Made by a program: the position numbers and the translations under genes | NCBI RefSeq assembly: GCF_015767675.1 | Contig: NZ_CP065217.1 | Location: 1,984,001-2,048,000 of the forward strand | Direction of reading: 5' to 3' | DNA: 64,000 bases | Source: Vibrio navarrensis | Lineage (GTDB): Bacteria > Pseudomonadota > Gammaproteobacteria > Enterobacterales > Vibrionaceae | Shown here: piece by piece, positions 53,261-62,501 of the stretch | Numbering within the stretch: position 1 is the first letter of the stretch | Layout of the letters: the number at the start of each line of letters is the position of its first letter | Notes under the pieces: model-generated | The model's input: the letters and a program-made list of their open reading frames with translations, nothing else | Database searches by the model: none | What the model was told of the DNA's origin: nothing

Positions 53261-53947
53261 TTATCTCAGCACTTTTTTATAACAACGCTCTGGCCGACCC
53301 ACTGTGCCGTAGCTGAGATCGGCTTGCAGCTCGCCCGCAGCAATCAAATATTCCAAGTAGCGCCTCGCGGTGGTGCGGCTGGCACCCATCTTCTCCCCCG
53401 CTTCATCGGCAGTATACGTTTCTTCTTGCTGAAAGAGTGCGCGTATTTTATCGAGCGTGACACCATCAATTCCTTTGGGCAAATGGCCTGCTTTTTCCTG
53501 TCCACTGCCTGACTGTAACATCTTGTCCACCAGCCCTTGATTGAGATCCGCAGATACATGACCAAGTTGCTCTAGCTGCGCGCGATATTTGTTGAGCGCG
53601 GCTTCAAGGCGCACAAACATCACGGGTTTGAGCAAATAATCGACCACCCCACCACGCATCGCCGTTTGCAGCGTTTCTACATCGCGCGCGGCGGTGATCA
53701 GAATCACATCACAATGGCGGTTACTGCCACGGATTTGGTTTAAAATATTCAGCCCACTGCCATCGGGCAGATAGACATCGAGCAAAACCAAGTCCGGTTC
53801 CAACAGTGTCAACTGCAGTTGCGCTTCCGCCGATGTCGTGGCGATGGCTATCACCTCAAAACCATTCAACTGCTGCAAATAGTTATGATGTAATTGCGCA
53901 ATTGCTAGGTCATCTTCAATGATCATCACTCGGCTATTGGTACTCAT
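53261..53947 (-). CDS. CitB/DcuR-family response regulator
   Basis: 228 aa. Receiver domain with the acidic pair at residues 11-13, phosphorylation site Asp57 (DLVLLDVYLPDG) and Lys107 (YLLKPV). The C-terminal part carries a winged helix-turn-helix of the CitB/DpiA/DcuR type (ADEAGEKMGASRTTARRYLEYL). The start overlaps the sensor gene by four bases. The family controls uptake or fermentation of citrate and C4-dicarboxylates; no such transporter is in the window, so the target is elsewhere. Confidence 0.93.
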   Translation of the reverse strand: MSTNSRVMIIEDDLAIAQLHHNYLQQLNGFEVIAIATTSAEAQLQLTLLEPDLVLLDVYLPDGSGLNILNQIRGSNRHCDVILITAARDVETLQTAMRGGVVDYLLKPVMFVRLEAALNKYRAQLEQLGHVSADLNQGLVDKMLQSGSGQEKAGHLPKGIDGVTLDKIRALFQQEETYTADEAGEKMGASRTTARRYLEYLIAAGELQADLSYGTVGRPERCYKKVLR

Positions 53948-55563
53948 TGCTGCTCTTCCTTGGGAATGTAAACGGTCATTCGTGTTCCGTGTAACTTATT
54001 TGGGCTCATTTCAATGTGGCCACCGTAACGCTGGGCTAATTGGCTGACTAAATAAAGCCCGACACCACGGTTGGCTTTTGCTTTGCTTGACACCCCTTTT
54101 TCGACCAGTTGCTGTGGTAAATAACCTTCGGGTAGCCCGCAACCTTGATCGATCACTTCCAAGATGATTTCAGTGCCGTAATCGCTCACTGAGACTTCAA
54201 TATTCCTTCTCGATTTGGCAAACGGTTGTTGATGAGCAATACCACTCATGGTGGCGTCAAAGGCATTATCAATCAAATTGCCTAATATGGTGGTAATGTC
54301 TTCCGCGTTGACCCCGTCCGGTAGTGGCTCCAAGCGAGTGCCCTCTTCCACAATGAGTTCAAGGCCAAGTTCTCTTGCACGTTCCGTTTTACCAAGCAGC
54401 ATACCCGCGACCAACGGATCTTTAATCGTGTCACGCAAAAATTCAATGAGAGCTTGATAATGTTCCGTTTCCTTACCAATCAGTTGCTGCACCGCGTCCA
54501 GCTCCCCCATTTGCACCAAACCGCTAATGGTATTGAGTTTATTGCGATGTTCATGCGTCTGAGAGCGCAGTAGATCCGCGTACTCCTTGGTTTGCGATAG
54601 CTGCTCTGTCAGTTCACTGATCTCATCGCGCAGACGAAAACTCGATACCGCGCCAACGACCTTTCCATCAACCAAAACGGGCGTGCGGTTAGCGATCAAA
54701 TGTTTGTGATTCAGATAGAGCTCAATATCGTGATCTTCTTGTCCGGTCTCCAGCACCCGATAGAGATCGCTGCTTGGCAAAGAATCGGCCAGAGGGCGGT
54801 TGAGTGCCAAGGCGGGATCAAGCCCCAAAATCTGCGCTGCACTGCGGTTAATCGAACGCAGCACACCGTTGGCATCAATACTGAGAATCCCCTCTTTGAT
54901 GGTGCTCATAGTCACATCCAACTCGCTGTATAAACGGCCAATCTCCTCCGGTTCAAAACCCAAGATCGCTTTTTGGAACTTACGCGCAGCGTAATTGGAC
55001 ACCAGTGCGTTAGCGGCAACCACTAAAACCGTCATCGCGATCAAAAACCAGATAAATGGCTCGATGCGATCTTGCAACCTTTCAAGCAGATAGCCGACGG
55101 AAACGACGCCGATCACTTTTCCTTGCGCATTAAACACGGCGGCTTTGCCACGCACCGAATAGCCAAGCGAGCCTTTTGCTGTGGAGATATAAGCTTCACC
55201 CTCTTTGAGCGCTCGCTCGTTGTCGCCACCGCTCATTGGCAAACCTAGGCGAGAATCGAGCGGATGGATGAGACGCAAACCTTGCTCATCGCCAACAACA
55301 ATAAAAGCGGCTCCAAGTGCACCGGTAAGTTCACGAAAGCGGGTTTGATGGGTCACGTTATCGCGCTGTTCTATCAGCTCAATAACGATAGAAGAGTTGG
55401 CCAAAAATCGTGCAACGCCTAACGCTTTTTGTCCCATTTCCTCCTCTTGGGAGTGTTTAAGATAGGCAAAACCAGCGGCGACCAGAATCAGCAGTTCAAT
55501 CAACCCTGACAACGTCATAATCACCAACATTCGCTGCCGAAAACTGACACTCTGCCACTTCAT
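53944..55563 (-). CDS. CitA/DcuS-family sensor histidine kinase
   Basis: 539 aa from the ATG at 55563 (GGAGAG upstream; a TTG 12 bp earlier overlaps that site). Two transmembrane helices (about residues 12-35 and 168-190) enclose a periplasmic PDC/PAS sensor with the citrate-sensor pattern IHPLDSRLGLPMSGGD and KGSLGYSVRGKAAVFN. A cytoplasmic PAS, the H-box QTHEHRNKLNTISG and an HATPase domain (NLIDNAFDA, GCGLP, GVGLYLV) follow. Ligand probably a carboxylate. Forms an operon with the regulator gene. Confidence 0.93.
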   Translation of the reverse strand: MKWQSVSFRQRMLVIMTLSGLIELLILVAAGFAYLKHSQEEEMGQKALGVARFLANSSIVIELIEQRDNVTHQTRFRELTGALGAAFIVVGDEQGLRLIHPLDSRLGLPMSGGDNERALKEGEAYISTAKGSLGYSVRGKAAVFNAQGKVIGVVSVGYLLERLQDRIEPFIWFLIAMTVLVVAANALVSNYAARKFQKAILGFEPEEIGRLYSELDVTMSTIKEGILSIDANGVLRSINRSAAQILGLDPALALNRPLADSLPSSDLYRVLETGQEDHDIELYLNHKHLIANRTPVLVDGKVVGAVSSFRLRDEISELTEQLSQTKEYADLLRSQTHEHRNKLNTISGLVQMGELDAVQQLIGKETEHYQALIEFLRDTIKDPLVAGMLLGKTERARELGLELIVEEGTRLEPLPDGVNAEDITTILGNLIDNAFDATMSGIAHQQPFAKSRRNIEVSVSDYGTEIILEVIDQGCGLPEGYLPQQLVEKGVSSKAKANRGVGLYLVSQLAQRYGGHIEMSPNKLHGTRMTVYIPKEEQQ

Positions 55564-55760
55564 CTCACTCTCCAATCACTATCTCTTTCGCGGTAAGTTA
55601 ACACTTAATTAACACTCAAGTGCAGAGTAGCGTTTGGAACTGTGAGACAGGAATGGAAAATACCGACAGATTTTTGAGCATGCTTTTGCGTCTGTTTCAC
55701 TCAAACTAAAACTACATAAAAATAAATAATCAACAAGTTACATATAAAGTTTGATTTTAG

Positions 55761-55823
55761 TTGATCTAGATCATCTCAATTTTAGGAATTTTTGAGGATT
55801 TTTTAACCAACAGAACGTATACT
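55761..55823 (+). promoter_or_regulatory. FNR-like box and possible promoter of the 75-aa gene
   Basis: TTGATCTAGATCAT (55761-55774) is one base from the FNR consensus TTGAT-N4-ATCAA. TATACT (55818-55823) could be the -10 box, placing the FNR-like centre near -62. It lies between divergent genes and might serve the sensor kinase as well. Confidence 0.45.
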
Positions 55824-55906
55824 TTTTCGAGTCTAGAGTGACAATCTACCTAACATAACGACAATAATAAGCACAAGGTGGTATCAATTGATAAGGAACG
55901 ATCAAT

Positions 55907-56134
55907 ATGGAAAGAGATACCTTTGGAATTTGCCTTAACAAGGCAATGCTGTCGAAGAACATGCATTCAACCTTTACACACGTCAGAGCTTACGAGAAAA
56001 ACGGTCATACAGAGAGTGACCTTCGCGTTCTTCTCGCTTTCCCTCAAATGAGCGGGCGCGATCTTCTGCAAACCATGCAAGGCTCCAAGCAGCTTGAATG
56101 GCGAGCCGAGTTTTTCTGCCCTTCATTAAAATAG
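55907..56134 (+). CDS. 75-aa hypothetical protein
   Basis: AAGGA lies eight bases before the ATG and a strong terminator follows, so this is a complete one-gene unit. The peptide begins MERDTFGICLNKAMLSKNMH and ends SKQLEWRAEFFCPSLK. It is soluble, mixed in charge, with two cysteines. I do not recognise it. The FNR-like box upstream suggests oxygen- or CRP-type control. Confidence 0.72.
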   Translation: MERDTFGICLNKAMLSKNMHSTFTHVRAYEKNGHTESDLRVLLAFPQMSGRDLLQTMQGSKQLEWRAEFFCPSLK

Positions 56135-56154
56135 TCAGCTCATTCTTCATGAGG

Positions 56155-56183
56155 AAGCACAGCCGACGCGCTGTGCTTTTTTA
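56155..56183 (+). terminator. Rho-independent terminator
   Basis: AAGCACAGC and GCTGTGCTT, 9-bp perfect stem with a 6-base loop, then TTTTT. Confidence 0.88.
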
Positions 56184-56270
56184 TTTCCTCCCACTTAATC
56201 AACGTTGTGCTTAACAGAAAACGACAATTCCTATATATTAGAGTCATTGCTCTATTTTGATGCGACTATC

Positions 56271-57689
56271 ATGAAACGAACTCATCAGTTACTAATGATT
56301 GGGCTGCTTTCAAGCTCCATATCATTGGCTTGTCAGGCCGCGCCGATCACTTTTCAGCAAGCCTGGCAACTGTTACAAGACAATAACCACTCGCTCGCAG
56401 CGCAGCGAGCTAACGTGGCCAGCCAAGAACACATGCAAAGTGCCACCCGCAGTTTGGACTGGCCTTCCGTGAGCATCGGTGCCAATTACACCCGCCTTGA
56501 TACTGATGTCACGCTCAGTGGCGAGCAGTTAATGTCCAATACCACAATGCCCGCGCTCAACGCGTCAACAGGACCAATACTGCAAGCGCTTCTGCCAGTA
56601 TTAAGCGGGATAGAAACCACCATCGCAGAAAAAGATCTCTTTAGCTCATCTATCCGCGCTATTTGGCCCATTTTCACTGGCGGGCGCATTAGCGCAGCAC
56701 AAGCGGCGGCGCAAGGCAAAACCGAAGAAGCGCGCAGTCAGTTGAAAATGGAAACGCAGGCGCGCTACGAAGACCTCAGCAAGTACTACTTCTCCGTGGT
56801 ACTCGCCAAAGAGGTTTTGCAAACGCGCCAAGCGGTCGAACAAGGGCTGACTCAACACCGCGATTTCGCCATTAAACTGGAAAAACAAGGGCAGATCGCC
56901 CATGTCGAGCGTTTACAAGCCGAAGCCTCGTTGGATAAAGCCAAGGTAGAAACGCGCAAAGCGCAAAGTAACCTTGAGATCGCGCAGTCAGCGCTAAGCA
57001 AAATTTTGGCTCAGTCAAGCTTGGTCGAACCTGCCGAAGGGTTGTTTATCAACCATCACTTGCCCCCTCTCTCTGCGTTCACTGAGCAGACTCTCGCCAC
57101 TTACCCGGGCCTTGCATTATTGGACGCCAAAGAGCAGCAAGCCAGCGCGCTCATCAAAGCAGAAAAGGGCAAATACTATCCGCAAGTGTACCTCTATGGC
57201 GACTACAGTCTGTATGAAGATGATTCACTCGCCAGCGAAATGAAACCGGACTGGTTGGTCGGTGTTGGGGTAAATGTCCCGTTGATTGACACATCTGGGC
57301 GCAGCGAAAAAGTCAAAGCCGCCAGCAGCATGGTCTCGCAAGTACACTCACTCAAAGCGCAAGCGCGAGAAGATCTGTCGGTGCTGGTACAAAAAACCTA
57401 TCTTGAAGCACAGCAAGCGGTGGATGAAGTGATCGGTTTAGAATCGAGTATTCGCCTTGCCAAAGAGAACCTCGATTTGCGGGAAAAAGCCTTTAATCAA
57501 GGGCTTTCGAACTCACTTGAAGTAGTCGATGCACAGTTATACTTGGCCAGTATTGAAACGCAGCAATCCGCCGCTCGCTTTCGCTATCTCATCTCACTCA
57601 ATAAGCTGCTGGCACTGAGCAGTGAAATGAATAGCTTTGCTCAATACCAATCTAGCGCCTACGCACCCACTCAAAAGGAATCACTATGA
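56271..57689 (+). CDS. TolC-family outer-membrane channel
   Basis: 472 aa from the ATG at 56271, whose product begins with a signal peptide (MKRTHQLLMIGLLSSS, cut after CQA); the frame extends 66 bp upstream to a TTG with no signal. Two OEP repeats with long helices (about residues 30-220 and 240-450) fit a trimeric TolC-like tunnel. First gene of a four-gene operon; its stop overlaps the next start. The substrate is unknown. Confidence 0.93.
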   Translation: MKRTHQLLMIGLLSSSISLACQAAPITFQQAWQLLQDNNHSLAAQRANVASQEHMQSATRSLDWPSVSIGANYTRLDTDVTLSGEQLMSNTTMPALNASTGPILQALLPVLSGIETTIAEKDLFSSSIRAIWPIFTGGRISAAQAAAQGKTEEARSQLKMETQARYEDLSKYYFSVVLAKEVLQTRQAVEQGLTQHRDFAIKLEKQGQIAHVERLQAEASLDKAKVETRKAQSNLEIAQSALSKILAQSSLVEPAEGLFINHHLPPLSAFTEQTLATYPGLALLDAKEQQASALIKAEKGKYYPQVYLYGDYSLYEDDSLASEMKPDWLVGVGVNVPLIDTSGRSEKVKAASSMVSQVHSLKAQAREDLSVLVQKTYLEAQQAVDEVIGLESSIRLAKENLDLREKAFNQGLSNSLEVVDAQLYLASIETQQSAARFRYLISLNKLLALSSEMNSFAQYQSSAYAPTQKESL

Positions 57690-58660
57690 AATCGCTCAAA
57701 CCTATTCTGCTTTCTCTCTGCGCTGTGGGTGCGGTGAGCTGGATCGGCTACCAGTTTTACCAAGCATACCAGCCAAAGCCGGTGCGTTTACAGGGAATGA
57801 TTGAAGCGCAGCAATACAGTATCTCCTCCAAAGTGCCAGGGCGCATTGACCAAGTTTTGGTCCGCAAAGGCGATAGCGTGAGCAAAGGGCAATTGGTGTT
57901 TACCTTGCATAGCCCAGAAATTGAGGCAAAACTCGAGCAAGCCAAAGCGGGAGAAAAAGCCGCGGGAGCACTGGCGCAAGAAGCAGAAAAAGGAGCTCGC
58001 ACACAGCAAATTCAAGCAGCCAAAGATCAGTGGCTTAAAGCGAAAGCCGCCGCTGATTTGATGGAGAAGACTTACCAGCGCGTCAATAACCTATACAAGG
58101 ATGGCGTGGTCGCTGAACAAAAGCGTGACGAAGCGATGACCCAATGGCAAGCCGCCAAGTACACGGAAAGCGCCGCATTCCAAATGTATGAACTCGCCAA
58201 AGAAGGCGCGCGCGATGAGACCAAACTCGCGGCGGCAGAAAAGGCGCGCATGGCGGCAGGAGCCGTTGCGGAAGTCGAAGCTTACGCGAGTGATACCCGT
58301 ATTGAGAGTTGGTTTGACGGTGAAGTGTCTCAGGTTTTGCTACAAAGTGGCGAGTTAGCGCCTCAAGGCTTCCCTGTCGTGACGGTGATTGATACCCATG
58401 ACGCTTGGGCCGTGCTTAACGTGAGAGAAGATTTGTTAAAACACTTTCAAAAAGGTGAGACCTTCAGCGCTTATTTGCCTGCTCTGGATAAAAAAGTGCA
58501 ATTTCGCGTTACCCACATTGCAGTGATGGGCGATTTTGCCACTTGGCGGGCGACCGATGCCTCGCAAGGTTTCGACTTACGCACTTTTGAAGTCGAAGCT
58601 CGTCCTGTGGAGCCCATTTCTGCTCTGCGCATGGGCATGAGTTTAGTGGTTGAGCTGTAA
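57686..58660 (+). CDS. HlyD/EmrA-family periplasmic adaptor
   Basis: 324 aa. N-terminal membrane anchor (about residues 5-25), a barrel-sandwich half (SSKVPGRIDQVLVRKGDSVSKG), a long coiled-coil hairpin rich in Ala and Lys (about 75-190), the second barrel half (SWFDGEVSQVLLQSGELAPQG) and a beta-barrel. It should link the TolC-like channel to the inner-membrane permeases. ATGA overlap with the gene before it. Confidence 0.94.
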   Translation: MKSLKPILLSLCAVGAVSWIGYQFYQAYQPKPVRLQGMIEAQQYSISSKVPGRIDQVLVRKGDSVSKGQLVFTLHSPEIEAKLEQAKAGEKAAGALAQEAEKGARTQQIQAAKDQWLKAKAAADLMEKTYQRVNNLYKDGVVAEQKRDEAMTQWQAAKYTESAAFQMYELAKEGARDETKLAAAEKARMAAGAVAEVEAYASDTRIESWFDGEVSQVLLQSGELAPQGFPVVTVIDTHDAWAVLNVREDLLKHFQKGETFSAYLPALDKKVQFRVTHIAVMGDFATWRATDASQGFDLRTFEVEARPVEPISALRMGMSLVVEL

Positions 58661-58668
58661 TTGGCCTT

Positions 58669-59829
58669 ATGATGAAAGCTATCTACGCGCAACTGCATGT
58701 GCTGCGGCACGACAAATGGCTTTTGTCGTGCTTGACTTGGATCCCGCTGCTAATTGCCTTAATGATTTGGGGCGTATTTTCTGCCGGGATCGCTCGTGAT
58801 TTGCCAATTGGCATTGTTGATCAGTCACACAGCACCTTATCACGCAAACTGGTGCAGATGCTGGATGCTTCGCCCACACTCAGCACAGAGAGAGCATACT
58901 CTGATGTTGCCGCCGCCAAAGACGCCCTGATTAGTGGTGAGATATACGCTTACGTGATCATCCCCGACCATTTTGATCGCGATATTTATCTCAAGCAGCC
59001 TCCGCAGATTTCTGCCTTTTACAACAGTCAATACATACTGACTGGCCGCTTAGTCAACTCTGCCATTGTGCAAACGCAAGGGCACTTTAACGCCGCGTTA
59101 GAAACGGTCAAAAGCCTCAGTCATGGTAACCAAACCACTGCGAGCGCCATGGGGAGCGCCGTGACCATTACCACGCAAATCTCGCCGCTGTTCAACCAAA
59201 ATACCAACTACGCACAATTCTTGGTTTCAGCGGTGGTGCCCGCTATCTGGCAAATTATGATGGTGGTGTGCACGATTTTAATTCTGGCGGCAAATTTACG
59301 AGTCTATGCGCGCTCCCCTGAAAAACTGGGGTTCTGGCTCGGAGACAACATTCTATTTACCCTTTTCCGTACTCTGAGCTGCTATGTGCCTATTTTTATG
59401 CTGCATGGTTTGGCTTTTCTGTGCTGGTTCTACTTCATCCTTGACTGGCCTTTTCACGGCCACTTTTTGCCCATTGTGATTGCGCAGCTTTTCACCGTAT
59501 TAGCATGCATGATCATGGGCGCTTTCTTTTTTTCTATGACGCTTGATGCTGCCCGTGCGATGAGTTTTGCCGGCGCATTTACCGCGCCCAGTTTTGCCTT
59601 TATGGGCATTACCTTCCCGGTTACCGACATGAGCGCGCCCGCGCAGTTTTGGCGTGGATTATTACCGGTGAGTCATTACATCGAAGTACAAGTGTCTCAA
59701 GCCAGCTATGGGGCTGAGTTCTATCAAGCATTGCAAGCTCTTGCGCCGATGGTGGGTTATCTGCTTCCTGCCCTGCTCACTCTCCTTTTGATGAAAAAGC
59801 ACCTTAACAAAGCGGAGGGAAAATCATGA
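58669..59829 (+). CDS. ABC-2-type permease, first
   Basis: 386 aa. One N-terminal transmembrane helix (about residues 20-40), a periplasmic domain of about 140 residues (SHSTLSRKLVQMLDASP onward), then five more helices in the C-terminal half. This is the YhhJ/YbhR-type ABC-2 layout. It belongs with the next gene as a heterodimer. Overlaps it by four bases. No ATP-binding subunit is in the operon. Confidence 0.92.
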   Translation: MMKAIYAQLHVLRHDKWLLSCLTWIPLLIALMIWGVFSAGIARDLPIGIVDQSHSTLSRKLVQMLDASPTLSTERAYSDVAAAKDALISGEIYAYVIIPDHFDRDIYLKQPPQISAFYNSQYILTGRLVNSAIVQTQGHFNAALETVKSLSHGNQTTASAMGSAVTITTQISPLFNQNTNYAQFLVSAVVPAIWQIMMVVCTILILAANLRVYARSPEKLGFWLGDNILFTLFRTLSCYVPIFMLHGLAFLCWFYFILDWPFHGHFLPIVIAQLFTVLACMIMGAFFFSMTLDAARAMSFAGAFTAPSFAFMGITFPVTDMSAPAQFWRGLLPVSHYIEVQVSQASYGAEFYQALQALAPMVGYLLPALLTLLLMKKHLNKAEGKS

Positions 59830-60953
59830 GCTGGCTTGATCTACTCAAAGCAGAGTTGAAAGCGCTACTAACCAATCCGGTGGTAACCCTGACTGTGTTC
59901 GGTGGTGTGCTGTTTTACTCGTTTCTCTATCCACTGCCCTACGCGCAGCAAACGCCACGAGAGCAGGCGATTTCAGTCGTCAACCTTGACAAGAGCCCAA
60001 CCAGCTGGAAGCTCGAACGCATGGTGGACGCGACTTCTCAAGTGGAAATCGTACGCCGCGATGGCACGCTGGCTGAGGCCAAAGCGGCTTTTCTCGCTGG
60101 CAAGGTGAGCGGCATTTTGTTGATCCCGGAGCATTTCTACAAAGACCTGTTGCTGGGTAAAAGTCCGACACTGTCCTATGCAGGCGATGCCTCCTACTTT
60201 CTAGTGTATGGCACCGTGGTGGAAGGGCTGGCACAAACTGGTGGTACGCTGGCAGCTCAGGTCAAGGTCTCGAAACTGCTGATAGACGGTGTACCGCTCG
60301 CTTTCGCGGCCGATCAGTACAGCGCGGTGAAGCTCAACCTCAAGCCGACCTTTAACCCAACCATGGGCTACGTCGACTATGTGGTGCCTGCGGTGTTTGT
60401 CTTAATCCTGCAACAGACTTTGATCATGGCAGCGGGGCTTATCGTCGGTACACAAAAACATGGCCAAGGTTATTGGTCACTTGTGCCGCGCTGGAAGTTG
60501 CTCAGCGTGAGAACCGTGGTACTGGTGGCTATCTATTATCTGCTCAGCGCCTACTATTTCGGTGCCAGTTTTACTATGCATGGCATCAACACGCTTGCCA
60601 GCATCTCAACACTGCTCAGCTTGCTGTTGCCGTTTCTGCTTGCCTCTTGCCTACTTGGCTATTGGCTGGGTGATTTGCTTCCGCGCCGTGAACTGGTCAC
60701 ACTGGTGGTGCTTATCAGCTCCATGCCGCTGATTTTTCTGGCTGGTTTCATCTGGCCTGTCGAGATGATCCCAGCGCCGCTTCTATGGCTCGCCCAATTG
60801 AGTCCGAGCACTAGTGCAATAAAAGGCTTCCTTGCTCTCAATCAAATGGGGGCTAGCTGGCAACAAGTCAGCCTTCAGTGGAGCAGTTTGTGGGGGTTGG
60901 TGCTGTTTTGGCTTTGTGCCTGCTTGCTATTGTGGCGCCGCCAACGGCTGTGA
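59826..60953 (+). CDS. ABC-2-type permease, second
   Basis: 375 aa with the same topology as the gene before: one helix (VVTLTVFGGVLFYSFLYPL), a periplasmic domain (NLDKSPTSWKLERMVDATSQ), then about five helices, the last ones LLPFLLASCLLGYWLG and LVVLISSMPLIFLAGF. The conserved PxxxLPxxxL-like turn of ABC-2 permeases is seen as WPVEMIPAPLLWLAQLSP. Last gene of the operon, followed by a strong terminator. Confidence 0.92.
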   Translation: MSWLDLLKAELKALLTNPVVTLTVFGGVLFYSFLYPLPYAQQTPREQAISVVNLDKSPTSWKLERMVDATSQVEIVRRDGTLAEAKAAFLAGKVSGILLIPEHFYKDLLLGKSPTLSYAGDASYFLVYGTVVEGLAQTGGTLAAQVKVSKLLIDGVPLAFAADQYSAVKLNLKPTFNPTMGYVDYVVPAVFVLILQQTLIMAAGLIVGTQKHGQGYWSLVPRWKLLSVRTVVLVAIYYLLSAYYFGASFTMHGINTLASISTLLSLLLPFLLASCLLGYWLGDLLPRRELVTLVVLISSMPLIFLAGFIWPVEMIPAPLLWLAQLSPSTSAIKGFLALNQMGASWQQVSLQWSSLWGLVLFWLCACLLLWRRQRL

Positions 60954-60971
60954 TTGCTAAGAGGTAAACAA

Positions 60972-61005
60972 AACAACAAGGGCTCAAAATTGAGCCCTTG
61001 TTGTT
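60972..61005. terminator. Bidirectional terminator
   Basis: 16-bp perfect stem starting AACAACAAGGGCTC with an A-rich loop; serves the exporter operon and the convergent gene at 61,010. Confidence 0.93.
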
Positions 61006-61009
61006 GTCG

Positions 61010-61747
61010 TTACAATCCCATCTCTTGGGTAATGGATTTAATCTGCTTCAAGTCCATTTTGTACACTTCGATCAGTTGATCCACTTGGCTTAAGCGCGAA
61101 CTGGCTTCGTCTTGGTTATCGCATGCATCGGATTTAGCGTCCCAAGATTTACCGGAAAGATACACTTCACACGCTTTCTTCAATGTTTCCAACTTCGGAA
61201 CCAACACTTCTCGCTCTTTTTGCAGCGCGTCCAGCTCTTGAGAAATCTCCATTTCACGACGGAAAAGTTCTCGCGAGCGCTCAAACATATTGTTTTGCAT
61301 ATCGGCCTGACGGCTGAGCTTATCGTTCTCGTTTTGCGTGGTTTCAATCTGCGCTTTTTGCGATTTGATCTGCCCTTCCAAGGTGATGTTCAGTTTTTCC
61401 ATTTCGGTGAGCTGATTTTGCAGCTTTTCAAGCTCTGCCTGATGCTCTTTTTGTCGTAAGGCGATTTCTGCTTCGAGTTTCTTGTCCACCTCAGAGTCCA
61501 AACTCGCTTCGCGCGATTTAACACTCGCTACCAACTGAGTTTTGTCAGTCGCTAGACTTTGGTACTGCTGCTGCAGCCCTTGATAGGTTTCTTGCCACTT
61601 TTGTGCCGTAAAGTGAGCGCCGATCAAACCGCCAAACGCCATGCCTAATACGGCAGCAATCGCAATATACACGAATGTACGTTTGTCTCGTTCCTCGATG
61701 ACGACCACATCATCTTGTTCATCAGTTTGATTATTTGGCGAAGTCAC
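61010..61747 (-). CDS. Membrane-anchored coiled-coil protein
   Basis: 245 aa from a GTG (GGAGTGAG upstream). One transmembrane helix at about residues 24-44 (TFVYIAIAAVLGMAFGGLIG) with an acidic cytoplasmic N-terminus, then about 150 residues of coiled coil (KKLEAEIALRQKEHQAELEK and onward) and a short tail with two Cys (KKACEVYL, KSDACDNQ). Databases tend to label such proteins chromosome-segregation ATPase-like, but no ATPase motif is present. Likely co-transcribed with the small gene upstream. Confidence 0.82.
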   Translation of the reverse strand: MTSPNNQTDEQDDVVVIEERDKRTFVYIAIAAVLGMAFGGLIGAHFTAQKWQETYQGLQQQYQSLATDKTQLVASVKSREASLDSEVDKKLEAEIALRQKEHQAELEKLQNQLTEMEKLNITLEGQIKSQKAQIETTQNENDKLSRQADMQNNMFERSRELFRREMEISQELDALQKEREVLVPKLETLKKACEVYLSGKSWDAKSDACDNQDEASSRLSQVDQLIEVYKMDLKQIKSITQEMGL

Positions 61748-61777
61748 AACATCTCACTCCAATCTCGATTAATAGAA

Positions 61778-61936
61778 TTATCTAAACAGCTCTGTAGCCA
61801 CCAAAACCAAGGTATAAATGGCGAAGAGACCGAGTAAGGTCACCACCACCCCTTTTTGGATTTTTTCGTTCGTGCGGTATCTCAGCAAGAAATACGCCAG
61901 CACAATTAACACCGCAATCACAATCAGCCGAATCAT
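61778..61936 (-). CDS. 52-aa two-helix membrane protein
   Basis: Short gene with a very good AAGGAGAGG ribosome-binding site. Two transmembrane helices (MIRLIVIAVLIVLAYFLL and VVVTLLGLFAIYTLVLVA) are joined by the basic loop RYRTNEKIQKG, so both ends are predicted outside the cytoplasm. It lies 30 bp upstream of the coiled-coil gene on the same strand and is probably in the same transcript. Family not recognised. Confidence 0.8.
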   Translation of the reverse strand: MIRLIVIAVLIVLAYFLLRYRTNEKIQKGVVVTLLGLFAIYTLVLVATELFR

Positions 61937-62137
61937 GACCTCTCCTTGAGTCATCAACTTATGTGACTAAACGGTAGCATTCTATGCCATTTGGCGTCCA
62001 GATTAAGTCAAGGTTCGGTAGTTTTTTCTGGCGATTGAGCAATAAATATTCGATCGAAAAATATGGGGATGACATCACAAAATTATTTGGTTAGGATTCG
62101 GGTACAGATTATCTGGCATACCCAGATAATTGTTCCG

Positions 62138-62367
62138 ATGAAGACTACAGGAGAGTGGTAATTAACCAATTATTAACATTTGGTTAGTCATACCCGCCGA
62201 AGAAGTAAATCTTTCAGGTGCAATCATCTTTCAAGAAATTGGATCGATGATGCGAGGACTGTAGTTGGAGGAACCTCTGGAGAGAACCGTTAAATCGGTC
62301 GCCGAAGGAGCAAGCCCTGCCCATGTGCAAGGTGAAACTCTCAGGCAAAAGGACAGAGGAGTGGAAA
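62138..62367 (+). ncRNA. Tandem glycine riboswitch (two aptamers)
   Basis: Aptamer I (about 62,138-62,264) has GGAGAGTGG, CGCCGAAGAAG, CAGGTGCAATC and GATGCGAGGACTGTAG-type elements. Aptamer II (about 62,271-62,363) has CTCTGGAGAGAACC, CGCCGAAGGAGCAAG and CTCAGGCAAAAGGACAGAGG. This is the classic arrangement first described upstream of the Vibrio sodium/glycine symporter gene. It should switch the gene on when glycine is plentiful. A 9-bp hairpin (ATTATCTGG, 62,108-62,130) lies just upstream. Confidence 0.95.
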
Positions 62368-62501
62368 GTAACATCCCAATGATGTGAGCATTTTGCGGAT
62401 CTCGCTATCTAGCAAAATCTCGCTGCTACTTGGCTATTTAAAAGATCGCTGATCTTGCCTTTCCCTCTTCTCCTTATTAGTTGTTTTATTAAGGGGAAAT
62501 C

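Noticed and set aside
61112..61459. 115-codon plus-strand ORF
   Set aside because: Antisense shadow of the coiled-coil gene; no start signals.
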